From the NCBI RefSeq assembly GCF_001591025.1, contig NZ_BCTZ01000013.1, positions 186,001-250,000 of the forward strand: 64,000 nt of DNA. Direction: 5' to 3'. The position numbers were made by a program, and so were the translations under genes. How positions within the stretch are numbered: position 1 is the stretch's first letter; each line of letters opens with the position of its first letter. Shown here one piece after another: positions 34,613 to 42,023 of the stretch. Source of the DNA: Sphingomonas soli NBRC 100801. Its GTDB lineage: Bacteria; Pseudomonadota; Alphaproteobacteria; Sphingomonadales; Sphingomonadaceae. The notes under the pieces were generated by a model that was not told the DNA's origin, did not search any database, and saw nothing but the letters and a program-made list of their open reading frames with translations.

Positions 34613-34822
34613 ATGCTCGGAAGCTTCGAGGGAGCGCTGTACTTCTCGACCTCGACCTATACGACGATCGGCTATGGCGATGTGGTGCTGCCGCGCGGCT
34701 GGCGCGTGTTCGGCGCTATAGAGGGCGCCAACGGCATCATCCTGCTGGGCTGGTCGACGGCCTTCTTCGTCTCGGTGGTCGGCCGCATACGCTTGATGGA
34801 AATCGAAGCCCGCGAGCGCTGA
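34613..34822 (+). pseudogene. Truncated two-helix potassium channel
   Basis: A 69-residue frame containing the pore of an Ion_trans_2 channel: YFSTSTYTTIGYGDVVLPR (selectivity filter TIGYGD) and the second membrane helix AIEGANGIILLGWSTAFFVSVV. The family is normally about 130-150 residues with a first membrane helix, which is absent here. An ATG with GGGAG precedes the remnant, so a short product may still be made. Probably inactive as a channel. Confidence 0.7.
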
Positions 34823-34866
34823 GCTGCGGATATTGTGCAGCCAAGTCCTCGGCGTCAGCGAGTCTT

Positions 34867-34894
34867 GTCCGAAATTTGTTGTTGTTTTTCGGAC
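34867..34894. promoter_or_regulatory. AbiE operator 1, GTCCGAAA-N12-TTTCGGAC
   Basis: A perfect 8-bp inverted repeat with 12-bp spacer covering the -35 region of the abiE promoter. AbiEi antitoxins are known to repress their operon by binding inverted repeats. Confidence 0.7.
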
Positions 34895-34904
34895 AACCTA
34901 TTAT
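34876..34904 (+). promoter_or_regulatory. abiE promoter
   Basis: TTGTTG (-35, 34876-34881), 17-base spacer, TATTAT (-10, 34899-34904). Transcription would begin near 34911, at the edge of the second operator. The -35 lies within operator 1. Confidence 0.6.
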
Positions 34905-34911
34905 GTGCTGC

Positions 34912-34939
34912 GTCCGAAATATGTAGGCAAATATCGGAC
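34912..34939. promoter_or_regulatory. AbiE operator 2, GTCCGAAA-N12-TATCGGAC
   Basis: Same geometry as operator 1 with one mismatch in the right arm. It ends exactly at the abiEi start codon, so binding could block both transcript elongation and start-site access. Confidence 0.68.
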
Positions 34940-35587
34940 ATGGACACGCCTGACCTCAAGACCGGGATCCTGCAGCGTATCGCCAAGGCGAAGCCGCGCA
35001 TGGTGTGGACACCCGCCGACTTTCTCGACCTCGGCGGCCGCGACGCTGTCGACAAGGTCCTGCAGCGCCTGGTCAAGGCCGGCGACCTGCGGCGCATCGA
35101 TCGCGGCCTCTATGACCAGCCGGCCGTCAACAGCCTGACCCGCCAGCCAAATGCGCCGGACCCGCGCCAGGTGATCGACGCGATTGCGCGGCGCGATCAG
35201 ATTCGGGTGCTGGTCGACGGGATGACGGCCGCCAACGATCTCGGCCTCACCAATGCGGTGCCGTCGAAGATCGTGGTCCATACCGATGCGCGGCTGCGCT
35301 CGGTCCCCCTCGGCAACATGATCATCACGTTCAAGCCGACCGCGGCGAGCAAGCTCTATTGGGCAGGCCGCCCGGCGATGCGGATCGTGCAGGCGCTGCA
35401 CTGGCTGCGCGACACGCTCGGCGACCCGGACGGCCTGGACGACCTCAGGCAACGGCTCGACGACCTGCTGCACAGCGGCCCCAATGCCGCCAGGATCCGC
35501 AACGACCTGCGCGACGGGCTGTCGACCCTGCCGGCCTGGATGCAGGATTTCCTCAAACCCCTGCTGACCGCGAGGCGCGCTGCATGA
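34940..35587 (+). CDS. abiEi: AbiEi-family (DUF6088) antitoxin
   Basis: A 215-residue protein with an N-terminal winged helix (ILQRIAKAKPRMVWTPADFLDLGGRDAVDKVLQRLVKAGDLRRIDRGLYD, residues about 8-57) and the C-terminal AbiEi antitoxin fold (GMTAANDLGLTNAVPSKIVVHTDARLRSVPLG...). It is the antitoxin of a type IV toxin-antitoxin system, which counteracts the toxin without a complex and autoregulates transcription. The ATG 34940 directly follows operator 2. The stop overlaps the abiEii start by 4 bp. Confidence 0.92.
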   Translation: MDTPDLKTGILQRIAKAKPRMVWTPADFLDLGGRDAVDKVLQRLVKAGDLRRIDRGLYDQPAVNSLTRQPNAPDPRQVIDAIARRDQIRVLVDGMTAANDLGLTNAVPSKIVVHTDARLRSVPLGNMIITFKPTAASKLYWAGRPAMRIVQALHWLRDTLGDPDGLDDLRQRLDDLLHSGPNAARIRNDLRDGLSTLPAWMQDFLKPLLTARRAA

Positions 35588-36636
35588 ACCCCGCCTATGA
35601 CACGATCCTGTCGGCCGATGCCGAGACCCGTGCCGGGCTGTTCACCGCGACCGCGCAGCGCATCGGCACCACGCCGCAGAATGTCGAGAAAGACTTCTGG
35701 GTGTGCTGGACGCTCGACGCGCTGTTCAACGGGCTTCCCGACGGCCCGCGCCTGCTGTTCAAGGGCGGCACCTCCCTGTCCAAGGGGTTCGGGCTGATCC
35801 GCCGCTTCTCGGAGGATATCGACGTCACGGTGTTCCGCGACGATCTCGGCGAAGACTATTCGGTCGAGGATCTGCAGGCGATGACCGGCAAGAAGCGCGA
35901 AAAGGCGCTCGATGCGATCCGAGAGGCATGCGAGGCCTTCATCAACGGCGCGATGCTCGACGGTCTCACGCAGATCGCCGCGGATGCCTCGGAGCGCTGC
36001 GGCATCGCGCCCGGCCAACTGAAGATCGTGCCCGACGCCAAGGACCGGCAGACGCTGCTCGTCAAATATCCGACCGCGACCGAGTTCGACGCCTATATCC
36101 CCAAGGCAGTGAAGATCGAGTCCGGCGCGAAGTCGGCGCTCGACCCGAACTCGATCCGTTCGATCCGCCCGTATCTGGAAGAGGATGCGCCGGGTCTCGA
36201 TCTCGAAGTGCCCAACATCACGGTCGTCGATGCCGAGCGGACCTTCTGGGACAAGGTCGTCATCCTGCACGGCCTGCGCCACTGGTACGAGTCCAAGGGC
36301 GTGCTGCGCGGCGGCGGCAACCGCATCTCGCGGCACTATTACGACCTGCACGAGCTGATGCAGTCGCCACTCGGCGCGCAGGCGATCGCCGATCCCGCGC
36401 TCGGCGCCGACTGCGTCGCGCATGCCCGCATGTTCTTCAACCGCCCAGCATTCGATCTGGCGAGCGCCGTGCATCCAACCTTCGCGCTCATGCCGGAGCG
36501 CGAGATGTATGACGCGCTCAAGCTCGATTATGCAGCGATGTCGGGCATGATCTTCGGCACCGCACCCGGCTTCGAGGCCGTCACCGAGAGCATCGCCGAG
36601 CTCGAAAGACGCGTCAACGCCGCCGCAGCCAGTTGA
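35584..36636 (+). CDS. abiEii: AbiEii nucleotidyltransferase toxin
   Basis: A 350-residue protein of the AbiEii/AbiGii family. FKGGTSLSKGFGLIRRFSEDIDVTVF at 59-84 has the nucleotidyltransferase signature (GGTS, then DID at 78-80); AERTFWDKVVILHGLRH and HYYDLHELM give the conserved C-terminal part. Related toxins (MenT, AbiEii) transfer nucleotides to tRNA or other targets and cause growth arrest, including abortive phage resistance. The catalytic site looks complete, so the pair is probably functional. It is the last intact gene of the second accessory block. Confidence 0.93.
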   Translation: MNPAYDTILSADAETRAGLFTATAQRIGTTPQNVEKDFWVCWTLDALFNGLPDGPRLLFKGGTSLSKGFGLIRRFSEDIDVTVFRDDLGEDYSVEDLQAMTGKKREKALDAIREACEAFINGAMLDGLTQIAADASERCGIAPGQLKIVPDAKDRQTLLVKYPTATEFDAYIPKAVKIESGAKSALDPNSIRSIRPYLEEDAPGLDLEVPNITVVDAERTFWDKVVILHGLRHWYESKGVLRGGGNRISRHYYDLHELMQSPLGAQAIADPALGADCVAHARMFFNRPAFDLASAVHPTFALMPEREMYDALKLDYAAMSGMIFGTAPGFEAVTESIAELERRVNAAAAS

Positions 36637-36753
36637 GCGCATCCCTAGGATTCGAACATGGTACAGCTGCCGGTCACCAAACGCCCTAACTTCGGCCGTT
36701 CAAGCGGTCCGCGGAGAATCCCGAAATCCGTCGTTCGTTAAGATGCCCGTCCG

Positions 36754-37047
36754 CTACGCCTCGGCTTCGGACGCGCAAAATACGCCGTGGAGTGCTTCAA
36801 GCACCCGCGAAGCGCCCTCATGGGCAATCGAGTAATAGAGCGTCTGACCGTCTCGCCGAGCCGTCACGATGCGATCCTTACGCAGCAGCGCAAGCTGCTG
36901 CGACACCGCGGCGTCGCGCATGCCCGTCAGGCGCACCAGTTCGCCAACCGGTTTCTCCCCCTCCCAGAGATGGCGGAGGATCATGAGCCGGCTGCGTCCC
37001 GAGAGTGACTTCAGCAACTCCGATGCGCCGTCGAGCGCGCCAAGCAT
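36754..37047 (-). CDS. ArsR/SmtB-family regulator, BigR-like
   Basis: A 97-residue winged-helix protein starting MLGALDGASELLKSLSGRSR at ATG 37047; GTG 37059 is an alternative. The helix-turn-helix GELVRLTGMRDAAVSQQLALLRKD and wing RRDGQTLYYSI are clear. Neighbouring remnants of a persulfide dioxygenase and DUF2892 protein suggest a BigR/SqrR-type sulfide sensor. In those sensors a Cys in the ILC-type helix pairs with one near the C terminus; here the helix reads LMILRHL and only the late cysteine (VFCASE) remains, so thiol sensing may be lost. Confidence 0.85.
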   Translation of the reverse strand: MLGALDGASELLKSLSGRSRLMILRHLWEGEKPVGELVRLTGMRDAAVSQQLALLRKDRIVTARRDGQTLYYSIAHEGASRVLEALHGVFCASEAEA

Positions 37048-37069
37048 GTCTTCTTTCACAGCTCCACAG

Positions 37070-37650
37070 CTATGCAGGCGATGGTTCGGTTGCAACCCGG
37101 CCATCGTCGCGCAGCACCACATAAATCGCGGGGATCACGGGCACGGTCAGCAAGGTCGAGGAGGCGAGGCCGAACAGCAGCGAGATCGCCAGGCCCTGGA
37201 AGATCGGGTCGGTAAGGATGACGCCCGCCCCGATCATCGCCGCCAGCGCGGTGAGAAGGATCGGCTTGAACCGGATCGATCCGGCCGCGATCAGCACCTC
37301 GCGTAGCGCCTTGTCCTTCACCTGGGTGTGGCGGATGAAGTCGACGAGCAGGATCGAGTTGCGCACGATGATCCCGGCGAGCGCGATGAAGCCGATCATC
37401 GATGTCGCGGTGAACGGCGCGCCGAAGAGCATGTGGCCGATGACGATGCCGACCAGCGTCAGCGGGATCGGGGTCAGGATTACTAAGGGCAGACGGAAGC
37501 TGCGGAACTGCGCGACGACCAGGAAATAGATGCCGAGCAGCGCTGCGCCGAATGCCGCGCCCATGTCGCGGAAGGTGACCCAGGTGATCTCCCACTCCCC
37601 CTCCCAAAGCAAGGTCGGCCGACTCTCGTCCTCGGGCTGGCCGTGCAGGC
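37070..37650 (-). pseudogene. C-terminal fragment of an RND efflux permease
   Basis: About 190 codons of a roughly 1050-residue HAE1/Cus-type pump. The segment EGEWEITWVTFRDMG, membrane helices ALLGIYFLVVAQF, LVILTPIPLTLVGIVIGHML, the loop FTATSMIGFIALAGIIVRNS and the end AIYVVLRDD are well conserved. Everything upstream of ESRPTLLWEG is missing; the frame runs into unrelated DNA at about 37650, where a DUF2892 fragment begins on the other strand. It cannot form a pump. Confidence 0.85.
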
Positions 37651-37760
37651 TGTCCGCCTTCGCCGGTCTCAACATGATCCAGGCGGCATTCTCCGGCTGG
37701 TGCCCGGCGGCGATGCTGTTCAAGGCACTCGGCCTGCGTGCGGGCAACGCGTTTCGATGA
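37650..37760 (+). pseudogene. C-terminal fragment of a DUF2892 (YgaP-type) membrane protein
   Basis: The frame LSAFAGLNMIQAAFSGWCPAAML...ALGLRAG fits the last 35 residues of DUF2892, whose mark is GLN-L-Q-x-x-FTGWCP. The start of the gene is gone, replaced by the RND fragment on the opposite strand. Its stop overlaps the start of the metallo-hydrolase gene (ATGA), preserving the original operon spacing. DUF2892 often accompanies rhodanese and persulfide dioxygenase genes. Confidence 0.75.
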
Positions 37761-38707
37761 GCGCCGCCGCCTGCTGTCCGATCCGCGACGAAGCGCTAGA
37801 GCAAGCGAACACAGTGGTTGCCGCTGCGCTCGATGCGCCGGCGCTTCGCCCCCAGGTGCGCGCATTCTTCGACGACGCGACGTTCACGGCAAGCTATGTC
37901 GTGCATGATCCCGCAACGCGCCGCGCGGCAATCATCGACTCGGTGCTCGACTATGATCCGGCAGCGGGGCGGACCTCGCACGCCTCGGCCGAGGCGATCC
38001 TGGCTTATGTCCGGGAGAACGCGCTGAGCGTCGACTGGCTGCTCGAGACGCACGCGCACGCCGATCATCTCTCGGCCGCGCCCTGGCTCCAGCAGCGCCT
38101 CGGCGGCAAACTGGCGATCGGCCGCGCGATCACTGTCGTGCAAGAGACCTTCGGCAAGCTTTTCAACGCGGGGACCGAATTCGCGCGCGACGGATCGCAG
38201 TTCGACCGGCTGTTCGACGATGGCGACAGCTTCGCGCTCGGCAATCTCCAAATCGCCGTCATTCATGTGCCCGGCCATACTCCCGCCGACCTCGCCTATG
38301 TCATTGGCGATGCGGTGTTCGCCGGCGACACGATTTTCATGCCCGACTACGGCACCGCGCGCGCCGACTTCCCGGGTGGGGACGCGGCGCAGCTCTATCG
38401 CTCGATCCGCCGGCTGCTCGAGCTCCCTCGCCAGGCGCGGCTGTTCCTGTGCCACGACTATAAGGCGCCGGGCCGCGAACGCTTCGCCTGGGAAACGACG
38501 ATCGGCGCCGAGCGCGACGCCAACATCCACATTCACGATGGGATCGGCTAGGCGGAGTTCGTCGCGATGCGCACCACACGCGACCGAACGCTCGACATGC
38601 CGAGGCTCCTCCTGCCCTCGGTGCAGGTCAATATGCGCGGCGGCCACTTCCCCGAACCCGAGGCGAACAGCGTCCGCTACCTCAAGATTCCCGTCGACGC
38701 GATCTGA
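37757..38707 (+). pseudogene. Metallo-beta-lactamase-fold persulfide dioxygenase (Blh/ETHE1-like), interrupted by an in-frame TAG
   Basis: The frame starts MSAAACCPIRDEALEQAN. The metal site LLETHAHADHLSAAPWL, HVPGHTPADLAYV and the ligands GDTIFMPDYGTARADFPGG and FLCHDYKAPGRE are intact. After NIHIHDGIG comes TAG (38549-38551), then the same frame continues AEFVAMRTTRDRTLDMPRLLLPSVQ to ...RYLKIPVDAI and a TGA at 38707, which is the natural C terminus of this family. So one nonsense change (likely from GAG) removes about 50 residues. The 264-residue product keeps the active site and might still work in part. Such enzymes oxidise glutathione or low-mass persulfides. Confidence 0.85.
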
Positions 38708-38740
38708 TCGCGTCCGTCAGCAAGCAAAGGCATCCCATCA

Positions 38741-39345
38741 ATGGCACATAAGCCACTCGCTCCCGGCATCGGCATCACCACCCAGCTCACGCCCGAAGGC
38801 ATCGCCGCCGCCAAGGCGGCAGGGTTTCCCTTCGCGGCCGTTTCGGTCGTCGACCGATCGCGACTATGGCTTGCGGTTTCCTACGGCTTCGATCCGCGGG
38901 AATTCACCCGGCCCGACAGTTTCTGCGACGCAGCGATCCAGGTTCCGGGCTTTGCACCCCTTTGCGTGGCCGATGCGTGGACGGAGCCCCGTTTCAATTC
39001 GCTCCGGCCGTGATCGAGATGAACGTGCGCGCCTATTATGCGGCGCCTCTGGTGTCCAGCGGCGGCCATGCTCTGGGCACGCTATGCCTCCTGGACCAGA
39101 AACCTCGCACCGCGGACCTGGGCACGCTCGAACTATTGTCCTCTCTCGCCGCAGACGCGGCAGCCGTGATCGGCCGGGAAAGAAACGCGCTCGCCTATTC
39201 CGAACACGCCATTGCGGAACTCTGCACACGGATTCGCTTTGCGATCGGCGAACAAAACGACGCAGAAGTTGCTATTCTCGATGCGGAGCTCCGCCGGCTC
39301 GAAGCAAAGCTGAACCCGCAATGGCAGTCGGGGCGGTCCCAATAG
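38741..39345 (+). pseudogene. GAF-domain protein, frameshifted
   Basis: The first frame (MAHKPLAPGIGITTQLT...) runs through SVVDRSRLWLAVSYGFDPREF, DSFCDAAIQVPGF and VADAWTEPRFNSL, then stops at 39013. The domain continues in another frame from about 39005: VIEMNVRAYYAAPLVSSGGH, LGTLCLLDQKPR and a helical tail to 39345. This is a single GAF domain (RxW, FCDxAI, DxRF, YxxAPL, LGTLC) split by a one-base indel near 39000-39010. GAF domains sense small ligands; here the gene is broken. Confidence 0.8.
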
Positions 39346-39516
39346 GGTCAGGATCGCGGCATATCAATGCGCAAGACGCAGATTCTCGCCGTGCCGCCAG
39401 GCGGTGACACGCTTCCCGAAGAGCTGCGGAAAATCCTCATAGATGACGGATCGCACGTTGGACTCACACCGGCGTGATTTGCGTAACGCGGCCTTATGGA
39501 ACGCCATGCGCCGGAT
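39346..39516. other. Intergenic, one possible micro-ORF
   Basis: The gap between the GAF remnant and the acyl-CoA dehydrogenase 3' end. It holds a 36-codon plus-strand frame at 39367-39477 (MRKTQILAVPPGGDTLPEEL...) with no clear ribosome site; probably a leftover of decay. Confidence 0.35.
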
Positions 39517-41259
39517 TCAGAAGATTCGAGACCCCGGTCCGGACGCGACGTCGCTTCGAGACCCTACGAAACCAAGCAGCATCCGGGCCTTGGGCAGTTC
39601 GCATTCGAAGAAAAAGCGGCAAGCCTGCAGTTTTCCCTCGACCAAGCGTCCCGCCTCGACACCCCTTTGCGTCGACCCGGCGGCCGCTATGGCCTGATCC
39701 AGCCACAGCCAGGCCACCACGACATGGCCGAACGCCCGCAGGAACGCCGTCGCATTGTCGAGCGCGGAATTGCCGGGGCAGCCGCGCAGGTCCGCGATTG
39801 TCGAATTCACCCTAGACCAGGACTCGCCCAAGGTCCGGGAATGACCCTCCAGACCGGCGTCGGCCCGCGCAGCACTTATGGTCCTCAGGATCGCCTGATC
39901 CAGCACTGCCATTCCGGAACTGTCCTGCAAGATCTTGCGCCCGATCAGGTCAATCGCCTGGATAGAGGTGGTGCCTTCATGGATCGGATTCAGGCGGTTG
40001 TCCCGCCAGAGCTGTTCGACCTCGAAATCGCGCGTATAGCCATAACCGCCATGGATCTGGATCGCGATGTCGTTGGCGACCAGGCCATATTCGGACGGCC
40101 AGGTCTTGGCGACCGGGGTGAGCAGGGCCAGTAGCGCCGCTGCCTCCGCATCATGCTCCGCGAGATCCACCAAGCGCGCGCAATAGAGGCACAGCGCCAG
40201 CGCGCCTTCGGCATAGACTTTTTGCTCGAGCAGCATCCGGCGGACATCGGCATGCTCGACGATCGCGACCGGTGGACCACCGCGCTGGCCGGGCGGGCGT
40301 CCCTGAAGCCGCTCCTTCGCATAGTCGACCGAAAGCAGGTGGCTGCGATAGGCCATCGCGGCCGCGCCGATCCCGACCCCGATCCGCGCTTCGTTCATCA
40401 TCTGGAACATCTGGCGCAGCCCCTGCCCCGGCGCGCCGACGATCCAGCCGGTCGCCCCGCCCTGCTCGCCGAAATTGAGCAGGCAATTGGCCGTGCCGCG
40501 ATAACCCATCTTGTGGTTCAGTCCGGCCACGCTCACATCGTTGCGCGTCCCGTCGGGCAGGACCTTGGGCACGATGAACAGCGAGATGCCGGCGGTGCCT
40601 TCGGGCAGCTTCCCATCCGCGCCGGGTACCTTGGCGAGCACCAGATGGACGATGTTCGCGCTGGCGTCCTGGTCGCCGCCCGAGATCCACATCTTGTTAC
40701 CGGCGATGCGATAGCGGTCGCCTAACCCGTCGCAGCCATCGGGTTCGGCGCGGGTAGTGACATCGGCGAGGCTCGATCCCGCCTGCGGTTCGGACAGGCA
40801 CATGGTACCAAACCACTCGCCCGCAATCTGCGGCCGGGCAAATGCCTCGAACTGCGCGGACGTACCAAAGGTCGCGATCAGCCGCGCATTGGCGACGGTC
40901 AGCATCGGATAGGCCGCGGTGGCGGCATTGGCAGCCGCGAAGAAGGCGAACGATGCCGCGCACACGAGATAGGGCAAGCCCAGCCCGCCTTGCTCGGCTA
41001 GGAAGCCCGCCGAGAACAGGCCCACCTCGGCATATTGCGCCAGCGCCTCGCCGATCGCCGGGCAGATGCGCACCTGTCCATCGTCCAGATACGGTTCCTC
41101 GACGTCGCTGCGCTTGTAGTGCGTCAGGAAGGAGTGGGCAGCGAGCTTCTCCGACAGGTCGAGAACCATGTCGATCGTCTCGCGATCGGTCAGCGCCGCC
41201 GCACCGAGCCAGTCGTGGAGCAGGAAATCAACGTCGCGACGGCTGAGCAGGCGAGTCAT
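39517..41259 (-). CDS. Acyl-CoA dehydrogenase
   Basis: A 580-residue flavoprotein of the long (about 590-residue) acyl-CoA dehydrogenase group. Start ATG 41259 (MTRLLSRRDVDFLLHDWL) overlaps the SDR stop by 4 bp. Landmarks are WFGTMCLSEPQAGSSLADV (FAD/substrate loop), GNKMWISGGDQD, MGYRGTANCLLNF and the catalytic base region NPIHEGTTSIQAIDL (Glu in HEGT). It introduces the alpha-beta double bond in an acyl-CoA. The last 12 residues (RSDVASGPGSRIF) look atypical and may mark a rearranged end. It is the final gene of the TonB-receptor operon. Confidence 0.9.
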   Translation of the reverse strand: MTRLLSRRDVDFLLHDWLGAAALTDRETIDMVLDLSEKLAAHSFLTHYKRSDVEEPYLDDGQVRICPAIGEALAQYAEVGLFSAGFLAEQGGLGLPYLVCAASFAFFAAANAATAAYPMLTVANARLIATFGTSAQFEAFARPQIAGEWFGTMCLSEPQAGSSLADVTTRAEPDGCDGLGDRYRIAGNKMWISGGDQDASANIVHLVLAKVPGADGKLPEGTAGISLFIVPKVLPDGTRNDVSVAGLNHKMGYRGTANCLLNFGEQGGATGWIVGAPGQGLRQMFQMMNEARIGVGIGAAAMAYRSHLLSVDYAKERLQGRPPGQRGGPPVAIVEHADVRRMLLEQKVYAEGALALCLYCARLVDLAEHDAEAAALLALLTPVAKTWPSEYGLVANDIAIQIHGGYGYTRDFEVEQLWRDNRLNPIHEGTTSIQAIDLIGRKILQDSSGMAVLDQAILRTISAARADAGLEGHSRTLGESWSRVNSTIADLRGCPGNSALDNATAFLRAFGHVVVAWLWLDQAIAAAGSTQRGVEAGRLVEGKLQACRFFFECELPKARMLLGFVGSRSDVASGPGSRIF

Positions 41260-42023
41260 ATGATCGTCGTTCCTCCATCCACCACCAGCACCTGCCCGGT
41301 GATATGCCCGCCCGCGTCCGATGCGAGCAACAGCGCCGGCCCCATCAGGTCGGTATCGCCGCCAAGCTTGCCCAGCGGCGTCTGGTGCAGCAACGCCCCG
41401 CCATGCGTATCCAGCGTCGAGCCGGTCATCTTCGACGGGAAGAAGCCTGGCGCCAGTGCATTGACGCGAATGCCGCGCGGCCCCCACTCGGCGGCGAGCG
41501 CACGGGTCAGGTTGATCACCGCGCCCTTGGCGGTGTTGTAGGCGATCGTGCCGATCCGGTCGGGATGATGGCCCAGCAGCCCCTCAATCGATGCGACATT
41601 GATCACCGCACCCTTGCCCTGCGGCAGGAAGGCGGCGCGCGCCACCGCCTGGGTCAGCAGGAACAGGCCGGTGACGTTGAGGTCGATCACCTTGCTCCAT
41701 CCCTCCAGCGGATACGCCTCCGCCGGTGCTCCCCAGCTTGTGCCGGCATTGTTCACCAGGACGTCGATCCGCCCGAAATGCGCCATCACGCGACTGGTGA
41801 GATCGGCGACCGCTTCAGGCGTGCCTAGATCGGCAGCGAAAGCCACCGCGTCGCCGCCCAGCTCCGCGACTGCCGCGTCGAGTTCGTTCTGCTTGCGTGC
41901 AACCAGCGCGAGCGACGCCCCATATTCGCCAAGCGCCCGGGCGATCTGCAACCCCAGCCCCCGCGATCCTCCGGTGACGATCGACACGCGGCCGGTCAGG
42001 TCAAACAATCCCGCGAGGCTCAT
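41256..42023 (-). CDS. Short-chain dehydrogenase/reductase (SDR)
   Basis: A 255-residue classical SDR: cofactor motif TGGSRGLGLQIA near 16-27, NNAG near 92-95, the catalytic Ser in INVASIEG, YNTAK (Tyr-x-x-x-Lys) and the C-terminal GQVLVVDGG. Start ATG 42023 overlaps the glycosidase stop. The position between a CoA ligase operon and an acyl-CoA dehydrogenase suggests oxidation of an alcohol or 3-hydroxyacyl intermediate; the substrate is unknown. Confidence 0.92.
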   Translation of the reverse strand: MSLAGLFDLTGRVSIVTGGSRGLGLQIARALGEYGASLALVARKQNELDAAVAELGGDAVAFAADLGTPEAVADLTSRVMAHFGRIDVLVNNAGTSWGAPAEAYPLEGWSKVIDLNVTGLFLLTQAVARAAFLPQGKGAVINVASIEGLLGHHPDRIGTIAYNTAKGAVINLTRALAAEWGPRGIRVNALAPGFFPSKMTGSTLDTHGGALLHQTPLGKLGGDTDLMGPALLLASDAGGHITGQVLVVDGGTTII

